From Hyaloscypha bicolor E (taxonomy: Eukaryota > Ascomycota > Leotiomycetes > Helotiales > Hyaloscyphaceae): 64,000 bases of DNA. The position numbers and the translations under genes are program-made. The stretch covers positions 282,877 to 346,876 of the forward strand of contig NW_020194551.1 of assembly GCF_002865645.1 (NCBI RefSeq), in the 5' to 3' direction. The notes under the pieces were generated by a model that had not been told where the DNA came from, searched no databases, and saw only the letters and a program-made list of their open reading frames with translations. Of this stretch, positions 46,571-61,000 are shown piece by piece. Position 1 is the stretch's first letter. Every line of letters begins with the position of its first letter.

Positions 46571-47059
46571 TGAAACCGGGTTTCTATATTATAGTTTTAT
46601 AAAGAAAGCCTATAAATAAGGTACTTATAGAAGAACTATTTATTAAAAAAACTAAGCTAAAGAGAAAAGGGAGTTTCAAGTTAAAGTCTTTTAAATATTT
46701 ATAGTTTCCTGCTTATAGCTTAGTTTAATAGGGTTTAGTATTCTAAATTTCCCAGAATATAGCTTTTTTTAGCTTTATTATATATAACTATTATATAATT
46801 CCAGATACTAGATATTTAAATACTAGATACTAAATACTAAGCTAAAATACTAAATACTAGATATTAAGCTAAGCGAAATATAGAATTATAATATTCTGTA
46901 TTTAGAAAATAAAATAGAATAGCTTTTAATTCAAGAATTTTAAACTAAGAAAAAAAGCTCTAAATATAAGAGTTTTAGTATTCTAAATACTAGCTAGCTA
47001 TATATATTATTATAATTATATAATACTAAATTTACTAATAAAGTAGTAAAATATAATAT
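46571..47059. repeat. Terminal direct repeat, copy 2, split by a solo LTR
   Basis: Same repeat as 44797-44972, beginning TGAAACCGGGTTTCT. It is interrupted after its first 16 bases by a 307-bp LTR and then continues CTGTATTTAGAAAATAAAATAG, aligned with copy 1. Confidence 0.65.
46587..46893 (-). mobile_element. Solo LTR of the 57.7-64 kb chromovirus family, minus orientation
   Basis: Its reverse complement matches the LTRs at 57738-58021 and 63745-64000 over the full length (shared AATTATATAATAG-like, AGCTAAAAAAAGCTATA and ATAAATAGTTCT phrases). Flanks are TTCTA (46582-46586) and TTCTG (46894-46898), a 5-bp target duplication with one transition. The ends read TATTATAATT and CTATAATA in LTR orientation, consistent with RIP-altered TGTTACAATT...CTATAACA. 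Confidence 0.75.
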
Positions 47060-47859
47060 ATATAATATTTTAAATATTTATATTATTTATAATTTATTAA
47101 TTATATTTAAATAAATTTAAATTATTATTACTTTTTAAGATATTTATAAAATATAAATTAATAAAAAGCTTATCTTTAATTTATTTATAAATAATATTAT
47201 AAGATATATAATAGTAAAATAATATATAAATAAAATTTATAAATAAAATTTATAAATATAATTAATTTCTAAAAGTTAATTCTAATAAAAAATTAATTAA
47301 TATCTTTTCTAAAACTAAAGTATTTTTTTATATATTCTTTAATATTTAATTAAATATATAAAGTTCTTTATTAAATTAGGAAATATAATTCTATATAATT
47401 TATATAATTTTAATATAAGCTTTATTTAAAATAAGAAATTAGATTTATAATATTTAATATTTATTTATATATTATTATATATATTTATTATATTAACTTC
47501 TTTTTTAGGCCCTTATTTTTAAAAGGCTTTAGAAAACTGCAAATAGCTTTATATATATTTTTTAAAACTTTTCTGGCTTTTAGTTCTTTTTAGAAACTTT
47601 ATATATTTATTTTATTATTATATTAAATATTAAATCTAGTTAATAAACTCGTAAATTGCTTCTAATAATTCTCTTTTATAAAAATAATAAAAATATAAAG
47701 TTTATTTAATCTTTTAATTAATTTATAAATTTTATCTTAGTTTTTATTTATAAATTAATTATTATTTTATTAGTTTAAAAGCTTAAAAAAATTAATCTAA
47801 TTTTCTGATTTATTTATAAATTTCTTTTTTTGAAATTTTCTAAATTTTTCTAATATAAA

Positions 47860-48020
47860 TTCGGTTTCGAATTTATAATTATTATTTTAAAAAAAAATTA
47901 TAAAAAAGCTTTTTTTTTTATTAACTAATCTTTCTTTCCTTAATTATAATATTATATTTAATTTTCTCTTATATTTTATCTTTTTCTTTCAAGCCTTTTT
48001 AAGTCTTTTTAAGCTTCTTT
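47860..48020 (-). repeat. Inverted copy of 57570-57735
   Basis: The reverse complement of this stretch aligns with 57570-57735 through a lysine-codon-rich segment (AAGCTT...AAAAAG repeats) and a GTTTC(A/G)AATTT landmark. The two lie about 9.7 kb apart in opposite orientation, so an older element exists here in at least two copies. The 47.1-52.3 kb interval around it is otherwise unreadable AT-rich sequence. Confidence 0.6.
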
Positions 48021-48029
48021 AAGCCTTTT

Positions 48030-51000
48030 TTAATATTTATTAAAATAAATTTATAAAATATTTATTAGTAAATAATAAAATAATAAAATAAATTAATAAG
48101 TTATAAAACTATAATATTAAATTTAATATAGAACTCATCTTTATTTCTTTTATAAGATATAGAAAAGCTTCTAATAATATATATATATATATTTAGTAAT
48201 TTATAGGTTTAAAGCCTATAATATAAATAGTATTATAATTATAATATTAAAGGGCTATTAATTTCTTTAATTAATATTTGTAATATTCGAGATTTATTAT
48301 ATAATTTTATATATATTATAACTATATTCTTTTTCTAGGATTTTATTTCTAAGATTTATTAATTTATTCTAGTAAAATATTTAATTAAAGTAAACTTCTA
48401 GTATTTTAGGAAATAGTTTTACTAATATAATTTAAATAATAAATATAAAAATAATATAATTAAATTAGAGCTAAATAAGTAAAAAGAAATAATAATTATA
48501 TTTTAAATATAAAAGCTAGTTAATAATCGCGATTTTATTTAGAAATTGAATATTTTAATTAGCTTAATTTAAAGTACTAAAATACTATTTTATAAAATTA
48601 ATATTATTTATTAGATTTTATATTAGAATAATCTAAATAGCTTTATAAAAAAAAATTAATAAAATATTTATATAAGAAACCTATATAAATATTTCTGAGA
48701 TTTCAAAAATTATTTATAGGCTTCTAGAAACATATATTAATTAGTTATATTAATTTCTAATTAGAACTAATATAAAAATTAGTAATTAATTCGAGTAGTT
48801 CTTTATTTCTATAAAAGAATCTCTTTATATTACTATATATTCTCTTTTTTTTTCTAATAATTATATATATAATAACTTCTTTTATTATTACTTTTTAGTC
48901 TTTTTTCTATTCTTTTCTAAGTTTTCTTTAATTATTTTTAATTATTTTTATAATATCTGGCTTTATTATTTGCTTTTATAATTATAAATATGAAAGTAAT
49001 TTTATAGCCTCTTTTTTTTTTATTAGTAAATACTTGAGATATTTTAAATATTTATTTATTAATTCCTTTATCTTATATATTATAATATCTAGTAAAAAGA
49101 ACTATAACTATTATAATAAGAGTTCTAAATCTTATATTTTAATAAGTTCTTTAGTTTTAATATCTATTAAAGTTAATATAATTTTAGATTTCTTATTATT
49201 TATTAAAAGCTTACTAGTTTTAGAAAAATATTATTATAATTTTAAGAAATTTCTTAAAATATATTCTAAATAATATTATATTATTAAAAATAAGCCTATT
49301 AATTAGGGTTTTAAAAACTAGAAGAAGTTTACTAAGCTTCGAAATTCTGTCTTTTATTTTAATAAAGCTAATAAGAATATTACTTGAATTAGTATTCTAA
49401 AGATAAGTTTTTTCTAATATATTTAGGTATTTACTAATTCCTTAAAGAAATATTATAAAGTTTATTTTTAAGGTATTAAGCTTATTATTAAAATTATTAT
49501 CGAGATTTCTATATAGTTTATTACTAGTATTTTAAGTATTAATAATATAATATTTATAATTATTCGGGATTTAATTTTAGAAATTCGAGTCTTTTATAAA
49601 ATATATATAGCTATTATAAGTTTCTTATTTACTTTTTTTAATATTTTTAATATTAATATTATTATAGTATAATTATATTTTATTAAAGAATAAATAAATT
49701 CCGGAAAATATTATTTAATTCTTTATTAAATCTTAAATAAGACTAGTATTTAGTATTTTTATTTTAGGAATTAGAAATTTATAGAAATTAGAGTTTATTT
49801 ATTTAAGATATTTATAGCTAGTCTATTTATAATAAATATTTTTTAATTTTAAATATTTTTCTAATAATTTAAATATAATTCTTATAAGCTTTAATAAACC
49901 TTTAATAAACCTTTATAAATAAAAAAATCCTAAGAAAAAAATATCTCTATTATTATTTCGGGCTCTTTTTTAGCTATTTAAATTCTTTTTTTTAAATAGC
50001 CTTTTTTTAATAGTTCAGAATTCTTTTTAATCTTAAGAAATTATTAAAAGATAATTTCGAATTTTAAACTATAGTTTTAATTATATAATTTTAGAAATTC
50101 TTTAAAAATTTAAAAATTAGAAAAAGTAAATAATTAGATATTATAATTTTTAGGCCAGGCTTTTTATTTAATTAAATATTATTATTTCTTATTTTAATTA
50201 TTTTATTAATAGTTAATAATAGCTTTTATTTTCTATTTTTATTCTTTATTATTATTTATTAATTTCGGAAATTCTTTAAAGAAATATAAATATATTTTCT
50301 AATTCTTTTTTATTATATATTTTTTTTAGAAAAGAAATATAAAAAATTAGATATAAATAATTATATATATTTAATAGTTCTAACTTATATATTAAATTAC
50401 TAATATATTTAAGAATTTTAAATAAACTTATAAATTTTAATTTAAGCTTTTTTATTTTAAATTTAATATTTCTTATTAATAGTATTATTTAGGCTTTTTT
50501 AAAATAGTATTTAACTAACTAATACTTATTATAATAGATTTCTCGATTATTTTATATATAATATTATAAATTCTTAAGTTTTCTTTATTTTATTTTAAGA
50601 ATTTCTAGCCTTTTATATATAGCTAGTATTTTTTTTAGAATTTTATTTTTAGAATTTTATAGAAATTAAAAATAATATTTATAATATATATTATAATAAT
50701 ATTTTAAATTATATTTTAGGGCCTGATTTTGTCTTTTTATCTAATTATTTATCTAAAAATAATAAGCTATATTTAAATACTATTTATATATTAAATAAAA
50801 GCAGAAAATAAACTAGAACTAGCTAATAAATATTATTTCTTAATTAGAAATAATTTTATTAAAGAAGTTAAAAATCAAGAAAAATATTTATATATAATTT
50901 TAATAAACTTCGAAAAATTAATAGTTCTATAATATATAATATATCTTATTATTTTAAAGTATTAATTAATAATTATAAGAATTATATTAAAATCGGGATC

Positions 51001-52700
51001 TTTTATTAAATTCTTATATAATTATAAACTTATAATAAAATCTATAAAAATCTTATTTTAGAATTTTTTAGGCTATAATAAATTACTAAATAAATTATAT
51101 AATAAGTATCTTTTAGCCTTAATTTTTTAGTAAATATTATATTTTTTTTATATTTTTCTAATATTAGAATTTTCTAAAAAAAACTCGAGAGTTTTTTTTA
51201 TTTTATAATATTTAGCTATTAGGTTATTATAATAAAGCTTTATAACTTCTTAATATAAAGCAAAATTCTTAAATATAATAATTCTTAAATAGTATTTAAA
51301 TAAGCCCGAATTATTTTTTTAGATTTATTTTTCCTTAATATTTCTTTTATTAAGCCTCTATTTTAAAATATTCTAATATTAAGAATTATTTTTCTAAATT
51401 ATTTAAATAATATTTAGAAAAGATTTAGATAAAAGAACTAATATTATAGCTCTTTTAGTAGCTATATATATTTATATTATAATAGATATATATAATAGTA
51501 TATAAATAGATATTAGATATTATAGATTTAGTTTCTTATTTTAGATAAAGCTTATAATTAGAATTATATAAATTATTTGAAATTATATTTTCTAATTAAA
51601 TAAAGGGCTTTATATACTTAACTAAGTATTAGGAAATATATAAAGAGATATTTCTAGCTTTAGAAAGAAGTATTAATTAGTTTTTTGTTAGAATTAATTC
51701 TTGCAATTAGTTATATTTATAAGTATTATTTTATAGCTTATTTATTTTAATTATTTATATATTATTCTATTATTATATATCTTATATTTTAATTAATCTA
51801 ATCTTTAGAAAGCAGTTTATTATAAGGTAATTAAGCTATTAATAAATAAAACTATTAATAGCTAGAGTATTAACTAGAAAAAGCGCCTTTATTATTACTA
51901 GAATAATCTAATTAAATATTTAGAAAAGCGCCTAGTTAGATATTTTTTATATTATTTAATTAAAAAAAAGAAATAGAATTCAGATATTTCTAGAACTAAC
52001 TAATAGAATAATAATAACAGAAAAATTAATAATAGCTTATTATTATATTATTAAATTAGAAATAGAAATATAATAGAAAAAGAATTTAGAAAAGCTAAAA
52101 GTTTAAATCTATTATTTTAAAAATATTCGAATATTTAATATAAAGCCCGTTATATTTCCGGTAGTATTCTTGATTTAAAAGGCTCTAAAAACCCGAGAAT
52201 TATTAATTTATAAAAAGAAGAATATTAAGGAAATCTAGGACTTTTTTTATTAAATAAAACTAAAATAATATAAAAATAATAGAATTACCTGAATTATAAA
52301 TATAATAAAAATTATATATTATATTTTCTATTTCGAGAATATAGCCAGAAATATCTAGAAATATAGAAAGTAATTAATAAATATTAATATTATAAATTAA
52401 AAGACTTTTATTAAATTTATAAAAAAAAATTATTTTAAATCTAGAAAACTATAATAATAATATCCTTATTAAGTTTAAAAATATAAAATAGCGGCTAGAT
52501 TAAAATATTTAAAGCTTTATATTTTATTTAAATGGCCTATTAAATAACTTGAAATATATGAATTTACTATAAAAGTGAAATAACTTATTTAATAATTTAA
52601 AATAGAAGATTTGAAATAAGATTAATTATTAAGGAAATATTTTATAAAAAAGAAAGAAATATATTTCTATAACTATAAAAAATTAAGAATAACTTGAATT
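48030..52700. repeat. Unreadable AT-rich transposon debris
   Basis: Very high A+T, stops in all frames, with no domain I could read. A single 79-codon frame at 49034-49273 is made of AT-rich codons (Ile, Leu, Lys, Asn, Tyr, Phe) and is not a credible gene. Confidence 0.55.
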
Positions 52701-52734
52701 TATTTATTTAATAGAAATATAATAATAAGCTAAT

Positions 52735-52820
52735 AAAATAATAAAAACAAAAATAATAAAAACAAAAATAATAAAAAACAAAAATAATAAAAACAAAAAT
52801 AATAAAAACAAAAAAAGAAG
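52735..52820. repeat. AAAAACAAAAATAAT short tandem array
   Basis: Five to six near-identical units of about 15 bases, followed by an AAGAAGAAAAA tract. It lies just upstream of the readable retroelement gag-pol remains. Confidence 0.8.
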
Positions 52821-53009
52821 AAAAAAGAAGAAAAAAGAATAAAAGAAAACGGAAAAGAAATATATTTCTATTATAAGATTTATAGAACCGAAATAGTAAA
52901 GATATAATAATAGGATTTAATATAGTATTTATATTAGAATTTATAAAACCAAATATAATTTGCTTTATTTATTAAAAAAAGAATTATTATATTATTATTT
53001 ATTTAAATT

Positions 53010-55997
53010 AGAAGAAATCGACTTACTATAACTATAATAAATTTGGCTATAAAGTATATAAGTATTTAGAACTAAAAAAAGCCGAAAAACAAATATATTT
53101 TATAATAGTTATATTTATTTATATTATAAAAAATAAAGCTCCTAAAACAAGAATAGTAATTAAAATTACTATTAAAACGAGAAAAAATAGATATAGGATT
53201 AGAATATTAGTTAATTTAGATATAAAGGCCAATTATATAAAACGAAAGCTAGCTTTAAATATAGGTATTCTATTAATATTAAAAGTAATTCCTTTAATTT
53301 TATTAAAAGAAAAAAGAATCTATTTATATAGAAATTATATTCTTGGGATTATTATTAAAAATATATTAAAAAACTAAAAGAAACTAATATATATTTTATA
53401 TTATATAATTTTAATCTGAATTATATTAATATAATACTTGAATTTCTATAGCTTTATTAGATTAATTTCCTAATTTCCTTTAGAAAAATAATATAAAAAT
53501 ACTAGATTTAATTATAGAAAATTAAAGTTCCAAATACTAGAAAGTTTACTAAAATAATAAAATATAAAATATATATTTTTCTATTAATTACTTATTCTAT
53601 AATAAATAGCTAAAGAATTACTATTATTATTATAATTAAAATAGCTATACTTTTTAAGAAATATTAGAATCTTTTTAAAGTATTTTCTATAAAAACTATA
53701 AATATACTATTTAATTATTATATAATAAAATATTATATAAATCTGGAACTAGAATTCTAATTACTATATAGATCTATATATATATATATATATATTTAGA
53801 AAAAGAGTTTAAAATTCTTTAGAAATATTTTAATATTAGCTTAAAAAAGAAATAGATTTATTATTTTATTAGTTTAGCTAATAATATTTTAATTATATTT
53901 ATTCTAAAGAAAAGAAATAGCCTATATTTATATATTAATTATTAGAATCTAAATAAAATTATTATTAAAACCCAAATATTATTACTATTTATTAGTAAAA
54001 TAATAAATAAACTTTATAAAATAAAAATATATATAAAACTAGACTTGAAAAATACTTATTATTAATTATAAATCCGGAAAAGTAATAAATAAAAAATAGT
54101 ATTTCGAATATATTATAAATATTTTAAATACTATATTATACTTTTTAAACTTTTTAATACTTTAGTAATATTTTAGATATATATTAATTATATACTAATA
54201 AACCTTATAAATATTATTTATATAGTTTATTTAAATAATATTTTAATTTATTTTAAGAATTTAAAATAATATATAATAATAGTTTAATATATATTTAAAT
54301 AATTATAATAATATTAGCTTTTTATAAACTTAGTAAAATATAAATTTAATATAAAGAAAATGAAGTTCTTGGGATTTATAATTAGTTTAAATAATATAGA
54401 AATAGAAGCTAGCCGGATTATAGCTATTAGTAAATAGCTAGTCCCGAAAAATAATATCCGGAAAATTCAAATATTTCTGGATTTTACTAATTTCTATTAG
54501 AAGTTTATTTATAAATATTTTAAAATAATAAAAGAATTTATTAATTTATTAAAAACTAATAGAAAACCGTAATATTATTTTAATTAAATAAATAAGGCAA
54601 ATAAAGCTTTTAGAAAACTGAAAATTATATTTATAATAATACTAATTCTTTATTATTTTAATCTAGTTTTAAAGATTTATATAGAAATAAATATTTCCGG
54701 ATTTATAATTATAGATATAATTTTCTAGTTCTTTAATAAAGAAGTAAAGGCCTAGTAATATTCTATTACTTTTTATTTAAAGAAAATAATTATAATTAAA
54801 AATAAAAATAAAATATATAATTTTAAACTTTTAGTTATTATTTTAGTATTTTATATTTAATAATATTATATAATATATATCTAATATATTATTATTATTA
54901 AAATAAATTATAATAACTGAAATATTTTATAATTAAGAGAAAATTAAATAGTTAATAAATAAGATAAATAGAAAAGCTAGCTACTTTTAACTTTATTTTA
55001 GAATATTATTTGAAATATAATAATTTTACTAATAAACTATTAAAAAGACCAGATTTTATAATAAATATAGAATAAAGAGCTTTATAAGTAATAATAATAG
55101 AATACTATACTATTTTTATAATATTATAATATAAAGTTTAAAAAAGAGAAAATAAGTATTTCTTAATTAGTAAGATACTAAGGAATTCCGAAAAGGAAAT
55201 TCGTTTTAATAATAAAATAATATTAGAAATACTATTATTTGAGCCTATTATTAGTATAACTAGTTATAAATAGTATATATTATAGATTCTAGTTATATAA
55301 ATAACTAGATTCGAAATAATATATAAGAAAAATAAGGAAATATTACTTGAATTACTATTATAATATTAAAGGCTTAATTCTTTAATATAATACTAGTAAT
55401 ATAAATAGTTCTTAAAAAGAACCTTTATTAGAGCTATTAAAACTTAGGAACTTAATATATCTGAGTTATTAAAATATCGGAATATTATTTATATATTAAA
55501 TAAACCGGCTTTTAAAAAAGAATTACTATAAATAAACTATAATAATTCTATAAATAAATATTTTAATACTAATAAAATACTAGAAATTCTTTAAAGAAAA
55601 TACTTTTAATAAAATATAAAAAAGAATATAAGAAATTATATTAGAACTTATTTTATATATTAATAAATTAAAATAAAAAGATATTTATTATATAATATAT
55701 TTAGTTTATTCTTTATTTCTTTTAAGCTATAATAAGAAATTATTATAGATTTTATTATAAAACTATTCTTTTCTAGATTTTATAATAAAATATATAAAAT
55801 TAATATAATATATTCTAATTACTAAAGAGATTTCGGCTTCTAAGCTAGTAAAACTATTTATATACTATATTATTAAAGATTTCAATATATTTATAAATAT
55901 AATTTCTAATGAAAAATCTATTTTTATAAATAAATTCTAATTAAATTTATATTTTTATTTAAAGATTTAATAATAACTAAATATAGTATTTTACTTA

Positions 55998-56092
<95 letters not shown>

Positions 56093-56103
56093 AGTAAGAG
56101 AAA

Positions 56104-56202
<99 letters not shown>

Positions 56203-56830
56203 AGAATTTAAACCAAATTCTAGAATAGTATTTAAAGTATTATACTAGTTACTAGTAAAATAATTAAATAATAAAGCTTACTTTTATAAAGTTTATATAT
56301 AATAATTCTATATAGTTAATAATAGAAATATTTTAGTATTAAACTATATATTAAAAATAAGATTCCAGAAAAAAAGTATTATAATAAAAAAAAAATATTA
56401 ATATGGAATTTAAAATATATAATAGAGTTATATTTCATATAAAGAATATTTAATAGCTCTATTTTAATATAAAGCTAGTAAATAGATATTTTAGTTTTTT
56501 TAAAATTCTAGAAATTATAAAAATATATAAATAAATGTATTATTTGAAATTATTACTATTATATTAGATTTATAATATTTTCTATATTTCTTTCTTAGAA
56601 TTATAGTATTTACGGGCTAGTACTATAATAAAACTAAAACTAGTCGAGATTAAAAATAAAAAGAAATTTAAAATAGAATTTATTATAGCCTATAAAAAAG
56701 ATAAAAAAAATATATATTTCGTTTATTAAAAGAGCTATTTATTAGTAAATAATATATAGAAACTATTAAATAATTTAGAAAACAGAGCTTAAGAATTATA
56801 AGAATATTTAGAAAAGAATAATATTATAAT
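53010..56830 (+). mobile_element. Chromovirus (Ty3/Gypsy) relic 1: gag knuckle to chromodomain, RIP-mutated
   Basis: Domains read in order. A CCHC zinc-knuckle ghost is at 53024-53067 (YYNYNKFGYKVYKY, with Cys to Tyr and His to Tyr). A protease ghost is at 53201-53365 (LVNLDIKANYI, matching LIDSGAEANYI by G-to-A and C-to-T steps). Reverse transcriptase spans 53800-54255, with NLNKIIIKTQ, IYIKLDL and VYLNNILIY, where YLDD has become YLNN. A FLGFII tether and RNase H follow to about 54900 (YIEINISGF for IETDASGF). An integrase core ghost lies around 55480-55960. A chromodomain is at 56646-56820 (NIYFVY-KSY where YLVRWKGY is expected). Many codons are TAA or TAG where Gln or Trp belongs. Knuckle and protease share one frame; RT to RNase H and the chromodomain share another. 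LTRs not identified. Confidence 0.85.
55997..56203. repeat. (TAAA)n microsatellite, about 200 bp, in the integrase region
   Basis: TAAA repeats run nearly uninterrupted from 55997 to 56203, broken once at about 56093-56100 (GTAAGAGA). It sits inside relic 1 between the integrase core and the chromodomain, so it expanded within the dead element. Confidence 0.9.
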
Positions 56831-57737
56831 ATTATTAGCTAAATAGAAATACAAAAAATAAATGCTTTTATTAGAAAACTATTAAAAACTATATAAAAAT
56901 TATTAAAAATTCTAATTTCTATATTTTATAAATACTTTATTCTTATAATTAGTTTCTATTATTATTATTTTTATTAGAATTCTTTCGAGAAATAAATAGC
57001 AAATTAGCCTAAAAAACTCTTAGTTATTAATAAAAAATTAAAAAATAAGCTTATTTAATATTAAAAAAATATTAATTATATCTTTAAAAATACTTTATAT
57101 TTATATTAAGCTAATAAGAATTACTTAACTTATATTTTAAATTATTAGAGAAATCTATTAGCTTTAAATAATAGCTTTAATATAAGAAATATATAAAAAT
57201 TAGTATAGAAAAAAAACAGAAATAGTTTTTTTCTATTTAGGTAAAGAATAAAAAAAATACTTATATATATTTATAGCTTAAAAAAATAGTTTAATTATAT
57301 TATATATATTTGAGGAACCTTAAATAGTATTAGAATAGGAAATAAAAAAAGAAAATTATAATTTATAGAATTATATTTCTTATTTTTAGAATAGTAATAA
57401 TTATATATTATATAATTATTATTCTTAATATAAGTAAAATTAGGAAACTTAATAATATTCTTGAAATAGTAAAAATAGTAAAAGCAAATTAAGGCTATAA
57501 AAGTATTAGTTAAATAGTTAATAACGGGCTAATAAATATTAAAGAACGAATTTATTTTAATAAATAAAGAAATAAAAGAAAATATTAAAAAAGATTTAAA
57601 AAAGCTTAAAAAAAGCTTAAAAAAAGCTAGATATAATATTCTAGTTAAAGGAAAAAAAGATTAATTAATAAGGAAAAAGAAGTCTTTTTATAATACTTTC
57701 TTTCTAAATAGTAATTATAAATTTGAAACTGGCTTTA

Positions 57738-58021
57738 TATTACAATTCTATATTTTATTTAGTTTAATATTTAGTATTTAGTATCTTAGTTTAATATCTA
57801 ATATCTGGAATCATATAATAGTTATATATAATAAAGCTAAAAAAAGCTATATTTTGGGAAATTTAGAATACTAAACCCTATTAAGCTAAGCTATAAGCAA
57901 GGAACTATAAATATTTAAGAAACCTTAACTAGAGATTTTTTTCCTTCTTAACTTAGTTTTTTTAATAAATAGTTCTCCTATAAGTGCCTTATTTATAGGC
58001 TTTCTTTATAGGGCTATAATA
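57738..58021 (+). mobile_element. 5' LTR of chromovirus relic 2
   Basis: About 284 bp, nearly the same sequence as 63745-64000. Starts TATTACAATTC and ends CTATAATA. Inside it lies TTATATATAATAAAGC, a possible promoter-like stretch. Confidence 0.75.
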
Positions 58022-61000
58022 TTAAATTAAGCTTTCTTTTTTTACCTAAAAAGATTCTAGAATATTTCTTCTAAAATAATTATTTATTTTTAAAAAATAA
58101 TTCCATATATATAAATTATATATATCTAATATTTTTAATATAGTTTTTTATATTAATAGCTTTTCTAAGAATCTTTATTTATATTCTATAATCCTATCTC
58201 TTATATTTAATACTAAAAATGCTTCTAGAATAGAATTTTTTATTTCAAAAGAATTTTTATTTTATCTAATATTTATTCTAATATACTTATATTATAATAA
58301 ATTTAAATTAAGATCCAAATAAATATCTAAACTAATTATATAATCCTAAATAGCTTGGTTACTAATCTAGTTTACTTATTTAATATAAAAGAGGTTTCCC
58401 GAAAATATTTTATTAATAGAGATTATATTTCAGATAATATATATTTCTAATTTAAATATTATAATATAATATTTAACTTCCTAATTCCTTCTATTAAATA
58501 AATATATCCGGCCAAAAAATCCCTAAATATAGCAAGTTCTACTTTATAAAAATTCCGGATTTCTTAAAGTTTAGTAATAATAAAAACCTAATCTATAATT
58601 ATTAATAAGTTTAGATTATTAGTAAATTCAAAATTAATATAAACTATTATATAAATAAGAATACTTATAAATATTACATTTTTAATTATATAAAAAGTAA
58701 TATCTAATATTACTAATTCTTTTAAAATAGTTATAGAAATAATTAACTATTTTAATAAATATTTTATTAACTCTTATTATATATTTAAAGCTAAATATAA
58801 ATATAAAAAGCTATAAATAAACGAGGTTTAGATTTTTTATAAGTTTAAAACCAAGTTTATTTATTTAATAAATAAAGCTTAGATCTATTTATAGAACTAT
58901 TTTAATAAAGCTATATAATAAGCTAATATTTCCTTTTTAAGAATAACTTATAACCTAGTATTACTCTATTCGTATATTTTATAATTTATATTATATAGCT
59001 TTATTAGTTAATTCCGAAATAAAGATATTATAAACTTATAAAAACCTTAGAAAATATATTAAGGCTCGAGCTATAATTACTTTCTAATTTTTATTACTTC
59101 TAATATTTTTATATTCGCCGTTTTTAAGTTTTATATAATAATTCCTTATATCTTTATACTAGCCCAAATATCTCTAATTATTAATAAGCTAATTATTAAA
59201 AGAAAAAGTATTCTTACTTTAACTTTAATTTACTTTAATTACTCTCGAACTAGTTATATAGCCTATAATTATCTAGTACTAAAATAAATTACTAATATTA
59301 AAGAACTAGAAAAAACAATAAGCTTATAAAGGCTAATATAAATAATATATCAGAAAACAAAAATATCTAGAAAAAAACTTTTTTTTAGGTAAACTTAAAA
59401 TTAATTTTATAGAAATTAACCTAAACTAGTTAATAAAAGAACTATATTTAATTATATCCTATAGCTTATCTTATAATAGATATTTAGTTAATATCTCTTT
59501 TCTTACTAATTCCGGAATAAATAGTTTTATATTTATTAATACTTTTTTCATTATAGATATTACTATTTTTTTTAATCTCAAGTTCTAGTATTTACCCAAG
59601 CCTATTAATATTAAGGAATATAATAGCAAGCTAGAAACCCGTATTACTTATTTCTTAAGAATATATTTTACTATTAATTAAAGATAATAATATAATATTC
59701 TCTTATTAATTCTTAAACTTGGATCTTATAACCTTATTCTCAGCCGCAAATAGCTGGAATACTTTAACCTGCTTTTTAATATCCGAAACTAATATTTAAT
59801 ATAGCCCGAAATTCTCCCTCTATTATTCTCGGTTATATAAGAGATTCTTATATCTCGAGAGGCTTTATTTCTTATCTCAAAATATGCTTTTTATTTCGAT
59901 TATTAAATAGATATTAAAGCCAGAGATTATATATTTAATAAGGAAGACTAATAATAAATAGCTAGGAAACAAGCCTCTATTAAGAACTATAATATAGAGA
60001 ATGACTTTACTACCTGTTATAGTTCAGGTTCTGACGTTCTGGTCACCTGATATAGTTACCTAATAGCTAGTATAGGAATGTACATAGAGATATTTAGGAC
60101 GCTAGGCCCCTTAGAGGCTAGTGTATTACAGGTGCACTTATGTCCTCGCAATCTTCTGTATTCTAGATTTCCCTCCTTAGCTTTGAATTGTCTTTATAAG
60201 GGACCTTCTACCTTGCTTTCTAAGCCCTGAATACCGTACTTATAATACTACCGACTTCTTTTTATATACTAGCTCTATTAATAATATTGCCTCTGAATAT
60301 AATTCTACTAATTCTGAATTAAATCCGGATAAAAAGCCTAAACTAGTACTAATTACTCCTATTTCTTAAAAGCCGAAAATTAAATATTTTATAAATAGAA
60401 TATTTAAAATACTATTACTAAATAGAAAACTCTCTAGCTAATATTATTTGCCCCGTAAATACCCTATACTAGAAGAGACTATATATAGAAAGAAAGTTAA
60501 TAGAAGCTTCTACTATTAAAATTACTAGTATTAGCTTTATAGGCATATATTATAATCTCTAATAACTCGAAAATAAAGCCTTTACTACAAGTCTTTACAA
60601 AATTAATAGCTTTCTAAAATAATAATAAAAATTCCTTCCGGAAGCTAATATTAAAAACCCTATTATTTCCGAATAATATACTAAATTTAATAATATCTTT
60701 TCTAAAAAAAGCCTCTAATATTCTATTTTTCTATTAATTATATAATTATAAGATATAATTAATAAAAAAAGTAAAAAGATATCTAGAATATAGCTTTTTA
60801 TATAAGATAATAATAGTAGAATTAGAAGCTATAAAGAAAGATTTTTTAGAGATTTTTAATAAGGGCTTTATTACTTTTAGCTAATTACTATTTATAGTCT
60901 CTATTCTTTTTATAAAAAAGTTTAATAGAAGCTTATAATTCTATATTACTTACTAAAAATTCAATTGGATTATTTATAAGAATTATTATTCTCTTTTTTT

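Noticed and set aside
49034..49273. 79-codon frame in the AT block
   Set aside because: Composition is only what AT-rich sequence gives by chance, and nothing around it supports a gene.
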